Part shown: positions 43,494 through 51,881 of the stretch, in pieces
How the letters are laid out: the number at the start of each line of letters is the position of its first letter
How positions within the stretch are numbered: position 1 is the first letter of the stretch
NCBI GenBank assembly: GCA_031270075.1
Contig: JAISYG010000037.1
Location: 1 to 54,990 of the forward strand
Direction of reading: 5' to 3'
From: Dysgonamonadaceae bacterium
Lineage (GTDB): Bacteria > Bacteroidota > Bacteroidia > Bacteroidales > Azobacteroidaceae
DNA length: 54,990 bases
Translations under genes and position numbers: made by a program
The notes under the pieces: model-generated
Seen by the model: only the letters and a program-made list of their open reading frames with translations
What the model was told of the DNA's origin: nothing
The model's database searches: none

Positions 43494-44897
43494 TTATATC
43501 GGCACAACAAATCCGAACTGAATATTGAATGCCCGCATCGTGGTTGGGATGAAATTCGAATTGAAATGCGGAACAATATAGTCGCCGGCAATATAAAGCG
43601 GTCCCAGATGCAAAGCCATTCCGAAAGTTTTGAACTGACTGTGCATAAAGGAATAACTCAAACCGAGTTCCACCCCTCCGGACGGACGATATGCGCCGGC
43701 AAAGGTAAATTCCGTTACTGTTTTCATCGGATTGAAATGGGTTGCGGAAAGAACGCCGACATTCATTTTGTTGTTCAATAAAGCGTATTCAAGTCCTACA
43801 TTCAATTGAGTTGTTAACTCGGTTGTTGTTTTGTTGCGGACGGCGTCCGGATCTTCTTTCAAAGCGAACGCCTCTGCGAAATCATCCGCCAAATTATCAA
43901 CGATATCAGACAGCGAATTGGCGATATCGTCCCCACTAATGCTGTGATTGCCGGTAATAACTATGTCGTTAGGATCGGTAGCCAGATAAGTAACATACCG
44001 GTCATCCCATTCGATAGAACCGATATCCGTCAGAGCGGCCGAGAAAGTAAGCCCTGTGTTTTTGGGTGTGAAAGTAGCGCCTAAATCAAATCCCACACCA
44101 AAGCCGTTGACTCCGATTGAAAGATCGTCGGAGTTCAATCCGTCGAATTTGTTTTCGTCATCGTAACTTGCCGGTATTCCGACAATATGGGCAGATGCCA
44201 AAGTCGATAAAGTCCAACTGTGTTTTCCGGCATTAAATATCATCCGGTCTATATTGAGTTGCGCACTGGTCATGCCCCACAAGAGTTTTACTTTAGCGCC
44301 GAGCACGAGAGTCTTATCCAAGAAAGGGTAGGATGCTCCGATACCCGTTTCGGCGTAGACATCTTCGCCGATACCAATATCGCTGAAATCGTAAGTTTCT
44401 CCCTCGCCGTCTTCACCCAGGGGGATGCCTTTTTTCAGGAATTTGAAAAAATCTCCCGGAATATTCAGGTCGGCATTGAATTTTAAACCGGCATCGAAAG
44501 TAAGATACAGATCCTTAATATAAAATCCGAAACCGACGGGTGTGTAAGCAAAGTCCAGGTTCAAATAATTTTGCTCGGAAATGCCTTGCATGAAGCGATC
44601 GTAAGAAACGTTTTCATTCATGAACCAGGCGGATTTTCCGTTTTCTCCCAAGCCGGGAAACAGAAAATTGTCTAAGCCGAAAGTATTTGTCTTGTATCCT
44701 ACTTGTATATTGGTCAGTCCGGGGATACCGATAAATCCTCTCTCAGGACGTTTCGCCGGGTTAAGATACATTTTTGTAAATGACGAACGCATGAAATATT
44801 CGGTATAAGTCGATTGACCGGATGCGATGGAAAACGAAAAACAAATTCCCCAAACGATAAAGAATATTTTTTTACTAAAAGATGGTATTGTGTTCAT
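43494..44897 (-). CDS. DUF5723 family outer membrane protein
   Basis: The 467-aa exported protein has a signal peptide (ending ASGQ) then YFMRSSFTKMYLNPAKRPERGFIGIPGLTNIQVG, the DUF5723 start, and a barrel-like series of strands to the C-terminus (QFGFVVPI). It is probably an outer-membrane beta-barrel of unknown role. It lies 18 bases after the lipoprotein gene upstream and probably shares its transcript. Confidence 0.8.
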   Translation of the reverse strand: MNTIPSFSKKIFFIVWGICFSFSIASGQSTYTEYFMRSSFTKMYLNPAKRPERGFIGIPGLTNIQVGYKTNTFGLDNFLFPGLGENGKSAWFMNENVSYDRFMQGISEQNYLNLDFAYTPVGFGFYIKDLYLTFDAGLKFNADLNIPGDFFKFLKKGIPLGEDGEGETYDFSDIGIGEDVYAETGIGASYPFLDKTLVLGAKVKLLWGMTSAQLNIDRMIFNAGKHSWTLSTLASAHIVGIPASYDDENKFDGLNSDDLSIGVNGFGVGFDLGATFTPKNTGLTFSAALTDIGSIEWDDRYVTYLATDPNDIVITGNHSISGDDIANSLSDIVDNLADDFAEAFALKEDPDAVRNKTTTELTTQLNVGLEYALLNNKMNVGVLSATHFNPMKTVTEFTFAGAYRPSGGVELGLSYSFMHSQFKTFGMALHLGPLYIAGDYIVPHFNSNFIPTTMRAFNIQFGFVVPI

Positions 44898-44915
44898 TGT
44901 TGTAATCTTAAGAAA

Positions 44916-46571
44916 TTAAAATGTGAAATAAATGCCGTCATCCGAAGTAATCCGGATTCTCCGGATGTGGATGTAATCCCGGTCGGTAATAGCCCCATGT
45001 CCTTGTATATTAAATACAAACTCCAGATGGCGGGCATCTTTCATTTTCTCCTTATCGGCCTTGCTGATTTGTATAACGATTCGGTTGTCGTCCCTTCCGC
45101 CGTTTAATACATTGTCTAAGACAGCGGAAATGCCGACGGATCGACCGTTTTCGTCTAACAAGTCTGCTTCCACGTTTATGCTGATGCCGTTGTCGATATG
45201 AACGGCAACCGAATCGGCTATGATTTGGATATCTCCCTGGGCATATTCAAACAAACGCTCATATAAATCTTCGGAAAACAAATCCGGTATCGTATCCCTG
45301 ATATTAATATCCAGATTGCTGAATACAAACGGTAATGTTAACTTGTACCGGGTATTGAGCCTGGCATCGTTGAAATACAAAACGGCATCATCATCGAAAT
45401 AAGCATTGGCTTCATATTCCAGGTACGAAGGCACATGGTAGAAGGTTTCATTCATATTGAAAGGCTTCCAGTGAGGCGCATTGCCGGGGTTTCGGGGCGA
45501 AAGGAGATACGAAGTGGTCTGTGTTTGTGGATACGGTTGAGTGGGTTTATTGAATTGCAGGTGGTTATCGTCCGATAAAGAGGCCGATCCCGCATTGCTG
45601 CTTACATGCAAGTCGGCGCTGAAATCGAAACCCAGATTGGTTTCGAGCGAAAACTCCAGCAAAGGATTGTCGAAACGAAGAATGTAATCCGGATAAGTAG
45701 TGGCAAAATTTTCAATATCAATCACACCCTGTATGGTTTCCCGTCCCTCTACCCGGCATTCCAGACTTTCTACCTGCAAGGTGCTGTTATTGGCAGATAA
45801 AGTCATCGCGAATTGAGGAGCATCGCCGGAGGTCGTAACGACCAGACCGGATTGTATATCCAATTCCAGCCGGTATTGCAGATTGCTTATTTCACTGTAT
45901 TTGAAAGCGGAGATCAAACAGGCATCCTTGATTTCATAATGTGTTTTATTGGGTTCGATGCGAATGGTTTTTTGAATCGTGCTGTTGTGGCCTTCCAGGA
46001 CAAAACTCTCCGGATAGTCCAGTGTTAAGATCAAATCGGCCTCGCCTTCCCCAAACCGGATTCCGGACAAATCAAAACTCACATCCACACTGAAATAGGT
46101 ATAATTAATTTTTTCTACATGGATTTGCAAATTTTCCTGTTCATTGGTAAGAACCGGTTTATCGATGGTGTACGAAGCAAGCCCCCCATCCACTAACACC
46201 AATTTAGCTTGGGGAAGCGTAATAGTGCCGGGAGGAATGTTTTGCAAATGAATGGGGCTGGTATGCATAGGTGCAATCGTTGGCGCCTGAAATTCAGGAA
46301 AAACAAAAGGAAATTCCCCTGCATATTCCATGTACAGTACGCCATTCTCATCTACCCGGATGGGATGGGTGGAATTGTCATAAGACTTGATTAACTCCTT
46401 GTCGACAAATATTGTATCTATCTGTCCAATAGGAATATTGATACCATCGGGACTAAAAACCCCGTTTTTATCTACCTTTTCGTCATCCAGATCGTATTGA
46501 TGATCGGTACATGCGGAAAAGAAGAGAATAAAAAGACTAAAGATCAACTGAAGAATTCGTGTTTTATTCAT
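44916..46571 (-). CDS. Large lipoprotein of unknown function
   Basis: The 551-aa protein has a signal peptide and lipobox FSAC at about residue 21 (CTDHQYDLDDEKVD). The rest is beta-rich with no motif I recognise. It precedes the DUF5723 barrel gene by 18 bases, so the two may work together at the outer membrane (lipoprotein with barrel). It is divergent from pckA. Confidence 0.7.
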   Translation of the reverse strand: MNKTRILQLIFSLFILFFSACTDHQYDLDDEKVDKNGVFSPDGINIPIGQIDTIFVDKELIKSYDNSTHPIRVDENGVLYMEYAGEFPFVFPEFQAPTIAPMHTSPIHLQNIPPGTITLPQAKLVLVDGGLASYTIDKPVLTNEQENLQIHVEKINYTYFSVDVSFDLSGIRFGEGEADLILTLDYPESFVLEGHNSTIQKTIRIEPNKTHYEIKDACLISAFKYSEISNLQYRLELDIQSGLVVTTSGDAPQFAMTLSANNSTLQVESLECRVEGRETIQGVIDIENFATTYPDYILRFDNPLLEFSLETNLGFDFSADLHVSSNAGSASLSDDNHLQFNKPTQPYPQTQTTSYLLSPRNPGNAPHWKPFNMNETFYHVPSYLEYEANAYFDDDAVLYFNDARLNTRYKLTLPFVFSNLDINIRDTIPDLFSEDLYERLFEYAQGDIQIIADSVAVHIDNGISINVEADLLDENGRSVGISAVLDNVLNGGRDDNRIVIQISKADKEKMKDARHLEFVFNIQGHGAITDRDYIHIRRIRITSDDGIYFTF

Positions 46572-46689
46572 TATTTTAAATTTATATAGATACTTATTTA
46601 CAAAAACGGTACAAATCGAATGTCTTTCCTGAAAATGTGTGCAAATATATGATTATTTGTAATATAAACCAAATTTGCGAAGCATTGAA

Positions 46690-46721
46690 TTTGTTTTCCA
46701 GAAAGAATTTTCGTAATTTTG
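46690..46721 (+). promoter_or_regulatory. Promoter of pckA
   Basis: TTTG at 46690-46693 and TAATTTTG at 46714-46721 are 20 bases apart. The start is expected near 46728, about 53 bases before the ATG. Confidence 0.75.
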
Positions 46722-46780
46722 TGCGGTTTTTTGAAACCAGGCAAAAAGAATCAACATTAATTTCAATAAATTTTTATCAC

Positions 46781-48370
46781 ATGGCAAATGTAGATTTAAG
46801 CAAGTATGGCATCCGTAACAGTATCCCTGTAGTGTATAACCCTTCGTATGAGGAACTGTATCAGGCCGAAATCGATCCCGCCAATCAGGGATTTGAAAAA
46901 GGTATTGTAACAAACACCGGTGCCGTATCGGTCGATACCGGCAAATTTACCGGACGTTCGCCCAAAGACCGCTATATCGTCAAAGATGCAACCTCCGAAA
47001 ACACGATCTGGTGGGACGGTAACATCAACAAACCCGTTTCGACCGAAGTATGGAACGATCTGAAAGCGAACACCATCAAGCAACTGAATACGGCGAAAAA
47101 ACTGTATGTAGTTGATACTTTCTGCGGTACCAATACCGATACCCGCATGAAAGTGCGCTTTATCGTGGAAGTGGCCTGGCAGGCGCATTTCGTAACCAAT
47201 ATGTTTATCCGCCCGTCGCATTACGAGCTGGCTCACTACGGCGAACCCGATTTCGTAGTCTTCAATGGTTCCAAAACCACCGATCCCGACTGGCAAAAAC
47301 ACGGTTTGAACTCCGAAGTGTATGTACTGTTCAATCTTACTTCCCGCGAACAAATTATTGGCGGCACCTGGTACGGCGGTGAAATGAAAAAAGGGATGTT
47401 CTCGATGCAAAACTACTACCTGCCGCTGAGAGGCATCGCTTCGATGCACTGCTCTGCCAATGTAGGCGAAGCGGGCGACGTAGCCGTATTCTTCGGTCTG
47501 TCCGGAACCGGTAAAACCACTCTTTCGGCCGACCCGAAACGTTACCTCATCGGCGACGACGAACACGGATGGGATCATAACGGTGTCTTCAACTACGAAG
47601 GCGGCTGCTATGCCAAAGTTATCGACCTGAGCAAGGAAAACGAACCGGATATCTGGCGCGCCATCCGCCGCGACGCTTTGCTGGAAAACGTAACCGTCCA
47701 ACCCGACGGAACACCCGACTACGCGAAAGAAGCTTCCAAAACGGAAAATACCCGCGTATCGTATCCGATTTATCATATCAATAAAATTGTGTTGCCTTCG
47801 CGCGCCGGTCATGCCAGCAAAATCATTTACCTGTCGGCCGACGCTTTCGGCGTACTGCCTCCGGTATCGATCTTAGACGAAAAATCGGCTCAATACCATT
47901 TCCTCTGCGGTTATACTTCGAAATTGGCCGGTACCGAACGCGGTATTACCGAACCGGTTCCGTCGTTCTCGCCTGCATTCGGCGAAGCATTTCTGACGTT
48001 GCACCCTACCCAATACGCCAGCGTCCTGGCCAGTAAAATGAAGGAACACAACGCCAAGGCTTACTTAGTCAATACCGGCTGGAACGGAACAGGCAAACGT
48101 ATTTCCATTAAAGATACGCGCGCTATTATTGACGCTATCATCGACGGTTCGATCGAAAAGGCCGAAACGGTTCATATTCCTATCCTGAACCTGTATGCTC
48201 CGAAGAAACTGAACAATGTTTCCGAAGGCATCCTCGATCCGCGCGATACTTATGCAAACAGAACGGAATGGGAAGAAAAAGCCAAATCGCTCGGAGCCAA
48301 ATATATCAAAAACTTTGAGCAGTATTTGCCCGAAGGAAAAGAGTTGTTGGAAAGCGGTCCGCAGTTGTAA
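46781..48370 (+). CDS. pckA: Phosphoenolpyruvate carboxykinase (ATP)
   Basis: PckA interconverts oxaloacetate and PEP; in Bacteroidales it fixes CO2 on the route to succinate. The 529-aa protein has [13 protein letters not shown], the kinase P-loop [39 protein letters not shown] (metal site), and [20 protein letters not shown]. Start at [13 protein letters not shown] (46781) matches the family; the longer frame from 46637 lies upstream of or in the promoter. A clean terminator follows at 48399. Confidence 0.98.
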   Translation: MANVDLSKYGIRNSIPVVYNPSYEELYQAEIDPANQGFEKGIVTNTGAVSVDTGKFTGRSPKDRYIVKDATSENTIWWDGNINKPVSTEVWNDLKANTIKQLNTAKKLYVVDTFCGTNTDTRMKVRFIVEVAWQAHFVTNMFIRPSHYELAHYGEPDFVVFNGSKTTDPDWQKHGLNSEVYVLFNLTSREQIIGGTWYGGEMKKGMFSMQNYYLPLRGIASMHCSANVGEAGDVAVFFGLSGTGKTTLSADPKRYLIGDDEHGWDHNGVFNYEGGCYAKVIDLSKENEPDIWRAIRRDALLENVTVQPDGTPDYAKEASKTENTRVSYPIYHINKIVLPSRAGHASKIIYLSADAFGVLPPVSILDEKSAQYHFLCGYTSKLAGTERGITEPVPSFSPAFGEAFLTLHPTQYASVLASKMKEHNAKAYLVNTGWNGTGKRISIKDTRAIIDAIIDGSIEKAETVHIPILNLYAPKKLNNVSEGILDPRDTYANRTEWEEKAKSLGAKYIKNFEQYLPEGKELLESGPQL

Positions 48371-48398
48371 TTCGGCACGTCCGTTAAATACAAAGATT

Positions 48399-48436
48399 AT
48401 CCCAACTATTTCACAAATAAATAGTTGGGATTTTCG
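48399..48436 (+). terminator. Intrinsic terminator of pckA
   Basis: ATCCCAACTAT (48399-48409) pairs with ATAGTTGGGAT (48421-48431), then TTTTC. It lies 28 bases after the pckA stop. Confidence 0.85.
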
Positions 48437-48486
48437 TATCTTAATTTATTGTCTGAATTGAAAATCGGCGGAGCCAAAGACAACAT

Positions 48487-48523
48487 TTTCATCACCGCAG
48501 GTCGATGACCTGCGGTGATGAAA
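48487..48523. repeat. Perfect 17-bp inverted repeat at a gene end
   Basis: TTTCATCACCGCAGGTC (48487-48503) and its exact complement GACCTGCGGTGATGAAA (48507-48523) enclose a 3-base GAT. It overlaps the last codons and stop of the minus-strand methyltransferase gene. A second small palindrome, CTGCCTTGCAGGCAG, follows at 48527-48541. No T-run; the role (terminator or REP-like element) is open. Confidence 0.8.
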
Positions 48524-49328
48524 GTTCTGCCTTGCAGGCAGTGGTTGATGGAAGGTGCCTTTTTAAATGTTTTTCAGCCAACAGAACCCTTTCCCGCATA
48601 TCTAAACCGTATTTCCGGTACCTGGGGTCTGAAAGGGTAACGGGACGGAAGGTAAACCCGGCTTCCTCCAAACGTTTCCCATAATCCTGCCCGTAAATCC
48701 GGCAATGATTGTGCTGCCCGAAAACACGTTCCCGTTCGGCTGGACTGGTAATGGAAAAATCCTCGAATGTTTCACTTAAAACCAACGAGATGGGCACTTG
48801 CAGAATGGCTTTGCCGCCCGGTTTCAGAACGCGGTACAGTTCGCGCATCGCTTGCCGGTCGTCCGGAACATGTTCCAATACGTGATTACATATAATAAGG
48901 TGGAAAAAATCGCTCGCCCACTCGATGGAGGTTATATCCATCGGTTGCACATGCCGGCCGTAAGTATAGCCTTCCTCGAATTTATCGCCGCAAATGTAGT
49001 GTTCGTGCGGAATGTTCCTCCGAAACACCGGGTACAAATGGGCTTCGGGTGCAATGTGCAGGATATTGATTTTCGTCTTGCTTTCAAACAAATGCAGGTA
49101 ATCCCTGACATAGAGATACACCAAGCGGTCGCGTTCTGCCGACAGGCAAACCGGACATCCCTTTTCCCGCCTGCCGGCGCCGACGATCTGTTTTTCCCTT
49201 GCAACGCAGCTATCCGTCCCGCAAGCTATCCATTTCCGCAGCGAACTGCCGCAGTTGGGACAATAACCGGTGTGTCCGTAATAATACACTCTTTTCAGCA
49301 ATCGCTTCATCGACTTTACATAATCCAT
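48492..49328 (-). CDS. Methyltransferase with N-terminal zinc ribbon, surface-polysaccharide cluster
   Basis: The 278-aa protein begins with CPNCGSS and later CPVCLSAERDR, a rubredoxin-like zinc ribbon, then a class I SAM methyltransferase core: INILHIAPE (motif I), CGDKFEEGY, FFHLIICNHVLEHVPDDRQAM and LKPGGKAILQVP. No signal peptide. It overlaps the upstream glycosyltransferase gene by 13 bases and acts probably on a sugar of the surface polysaccharide. The C-terminal tail (about 20 residues) lies in the inverted repeat. Confidence 0.82.
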   Translation of the reverse strand: MDYVKSMKRLLKRVYYYGHTGYCPNCGSSLRKWIACGTDSCVAREKQIVGAGRREKGCPVCLSAERDRLVYLYVRDYLHLFESKTKINILHIAPEAHLYPVFRRNIPHEHYICGDKFEEGYTYGRHVQPMDITSIEWASDFFHLIICNHVLEHVPDDRQAMRELYRVLKPGGKAILQVPISLVLSETFEDFSITSPAERERVFGQHNHCRIYGQDYGKRLEEAGFTFRPVTLSDPRYRKYGLDMRERVLLAEKHLKRHLPSTTACKAELSSPQVIDLR

Positions 49329-50206
49329 TGGAAATTTGTTTTATCGGTATACCGGGAATCATAACGGTAACGCACCACCGGTATTATCCGGCCGATAGCC
49401 TTGCATACATACCCCAGCCGCACCTTCATTGGAGCGTTTGTCCGCACCACTGCGGATAAAAATTCCTTGAAGTATGCCGGCCAAAGCCTTCCCGGCCGGT
49501 TAATATCGGCCGATTGAGCCAGGTAGCGCCCATACTGTATCTGTAATGTTTGTTCCCCCGATTCCGGTCGTCCCTTCCGGTCGTGAAAACCTTTCAGGCG
49601 GGACGCAATACCGGTTTTCCATCCGTGAAAAATCATCCGGTGAATCAGGTTCTTGTCTTCGCCGTAGTGCCGGAACAAGGGCAGGAAGCCGCCTGTTTCC
49701 TTCAAGGCAGCCGTACGAACCAGCCAATGGGCGGCCATAACAAATTCCACCGGAACGATTTCCGAACAACCGGCGCCGAAGCCGGGAGGAAGTATCTGCC
49801 GGAAACCCTCGTCCAAACTTATTCCATCGCCGGCATAGTGCATCGGACTGAGAATCCCGTAATCCGGATGGCTTTCCATAAGGCGCACCAATTGTTCCAC
49901 AACATCCGGCTCTACCCAGGCATCCTGGTTGAGCAGGTAAATAAATTCCGCCCCTTTTTTCAAAGCGATTCGTATTCCGGTATTATTGGCCCGGCCAAAG
50001 CCCTGATTGGTCTTGTTTTCTATCAAAACCGCTTCCGGGTAATGCTCGCGGACAGAACAAACGGTATCGTCGGACGATGCATTGTCCACCACAATTGTCC
50101 GAACCGGAAGTGTAGCATTTCTCAGGCTGCCCAAGCATTTATCCAACCACCGGACGCCATTGCAGGTAACTACCACTGCCAATGTCTTATCTTGTTTTGT
50201 TTCCAT
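49316..50206 (-). CDS. Family 2 glycosyltransferase
   Basis: The 296-aa protein has VVVTCNGVRWLDKCLGSL with IVVDNASSDDTV near 35 (nucleotide-sugar site) and FIYLLNQDAWVEPD (a DxD-like site) near 90, as in rhamnosyl-type GT2 enzymes. It transfers sugar in surface polysaccharide synthesis; the donor is unknown. It overlaps the flippase gene by 20 bases upstream and the methyltransferase gene by 13 downstream. Confidence 0.9.
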   Translation of the reverse strand: METKQDKTLAVVVTCNGVRWLDKCLGSLRNATLPVRTIVVDNASSDDTVCSVREHYPEAVLIENKTNQGFGRANNTGIRIALKKGAEFIYLLNQDAWVEPDVVEQLVRLMESHPDYGILSPMHYAGDGISLDEGFRQILPPGFGAGCSEIVPVEFVMAAHWLVRTAALKETGGFLPLFRHYGEDKNLIHRMIFHGWKTGIASRLKGFHDRKGRPESGEQTLQIQYGRYLAQSADINRPGRLWPAYFKEFLSAVVRTNAPMKVRLGYVCKAIGRIIPVVRYRYDSRYTDKTNFQWIM

Positions 50207-51635
50207 ATTTCAAAAGGACAGACCAGTCATATATATTGAAAAAACGGATAAACCCCAGAACCACCGCACCGGCAATCGCTGTTTTAACAGCCAACGAACC
50301 CAGCAGCGGTAAATGCAGGAACGGACAGCAGCCATACAATATCCCCGCCAAAAGAATACTCAACAGAACAGGCATTACCAACGGTTTGAAAAACAACAAC
50401 AGCGATTCTTTCAGTACAAACCGGAACAGGATAAAGAAGCTCTTGAAGAAATTAAGCATAAACGACAGGGAAATCAGCAGGGCGGTGGCATTCAATTCGC
50501 GAATGACAAACAAACCGGTGAACAGGCACAACACGGTGAATAGGGTCGACAGTAAACCGTCGATAAACAGGTATTTTGTGGCATTGGCCGTCTGGAAAAT
50601 CGCCCCCGCCGACGAAACCACCATCTGAAACCCCACCGAAAGGCACAAACAGCGAAAAACGGGTACGGAAGGCATCCACTGGTCGCCAAACAACAAGAGA
50701 ATCCACTCCTGTGCCGTAAAAAACAGAAATGCCGACAGCGGAAAACCGACCATCGCCAACAGTTTCACCACTTTCAGGTATTGGGTGGCAACGTAACGGA
50801 TATTGTTTTGATAATCCGAAAACACCGGATGAATCACCGAAACCAGAATGTAGGAGATATTCGACATCGGCAGCAGCATCAGCCGGTAGGATTTCTCGTA
50901 ATAGCCCAAAGGCGACAGTCCCAGGTATTTTCCTATCAGAAGATTGTCCAAGTTACGGGAAAAGAAATGAATCACATTAAACAAAAACTGGAAAACCGAA
51001 TACGAAAAGATTTTCCGGACAGCGCTCCGGCGAACCACCGGCGAAAACGGAAGCCGGAATTTAGAATAATTAATAATAAAGATCGTAACGGACGAAAATA
51101 CCGGCGCCACCAGCAAAGCGTAAATGCCGAAACCCCGGAGCGCCGCCCCAACGGCCAGTGTGCCGCCGGCCAACTGCACAATCAGCGTGCGAAGGGCAAT
51201 AAACTTGAATGCTTTATGCTTCAGAAGCAAACCATTCGGAACAATATTCGCTACGGCAAAAAACAAATGAACCGACAGGATTTTACAGATAACCGCCAGC
51301 GCCGGCTCGCCGTAATACGAAGCAATCGGCGCAGAAGCAAAGAAAAAAACAATCGCCGAAATTCCCGCCAGGTAAAGGGTAAGGGAGAAAATATGCGATA
51401 AATCGGTTTCTGTCAATTCCTTTTTCTGAATAATGGCCGTACCGATCCCCACATCGCTCAAAATGGAGAAAAAAGCGATAAAAACCATGGCAACGGCTAT
51501 AATGCCGAACTCGCCGGGCAACAAAATACGGGAAAGAACGGCCGTAACTACCAGGCCGATAACAACACCCGAATATTTAGCCAGAGCCGTATAAAATACG
51601 CCGCCGATAAAAACGTTTTTCAGATTACTCATCAA
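50187..51635 (-). CDS. Polysaccharide flippase (Wzx-like, MOP superfamily)
   Basis: The 482-aa protein has about 12-14 hydrophobic membrane segments. The N-terminal half has the polysaccharide_synt features GVVIGLVVTAVLSRILLPGEFGIIA and LSDVGIGTAIIQKKELTE, which places it among lipopolysaccharide/teichuronic acid flippases. It would move lipid-linked sugar units across the inner membrane. First gene of the three-gene cluster. A start three bases later is also possible. Confidence 0.88.
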   Translation of the reverse strand: MMSNLKNVFIGGVFYTALAKYSGVVIGLVVTAVLSRILLPGEFGIIAVAMVFIAFFSILSDVGIGTAIIQKKELTETDLSHIFSLTLYLAGISAIVFFFASAPIASYYGEPALAVICKILSVHLFFAVANIVPNGLLLKHKAFKFIALRTLIVQLAGGTLAVGAALRGFGIYALLVAPVFSSVTIFIINYSKFRLPFSPVVRRSAVRKIFSYSVFQFLFNVIHFFSRNLDNLLIGKYLGLSPLGYYEKSYRLMLLPMSNISYILVSVIHPVFSDYQNNIRYVATQYLKVVKLLAMVGFPLSAFLFFTAQEWILLLFGDQWMPSVPVFRCLCLSVGFQMVVSSAGAIFQTANATKYLFIDGLLSTLFTVLCLFTGLFVIRELNATALLISLSFMLNFFKSFFILFRFVLKESLLLFFKPLVMPVLLSILLAGILYGCCPFLHLPLLGSLAVKTAIAGAVVLGFIRFFNIYDWSVLLKYGNKTR

Positions 51636-51881
51636 TGTATTAACGGATAATGGGAATGATTATTGGTTAAACCCGGATTTTTTTGAAAACCCCGACAAAA
51701 AAGCTTCTAATAAACCCTCATCCGCATCACAAGAATGAACAAACGGTAAGTGCAATTGCTTCCGATAACGGAAGTGCATTTTCTATTCGTGCTATTGGGC
51801 GACGACGACCAGCACTTCCATCCCCCCGGAAAACCCGGAATGAATCAAGTAATCGGATGGTCGGAAACAAACTCCTCCCTA

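Noticed and set aside
46796..47812. 338-codon minus-strand frame inside pckA
   Set aside because: Antisense shadow of a strongly conserved gene.
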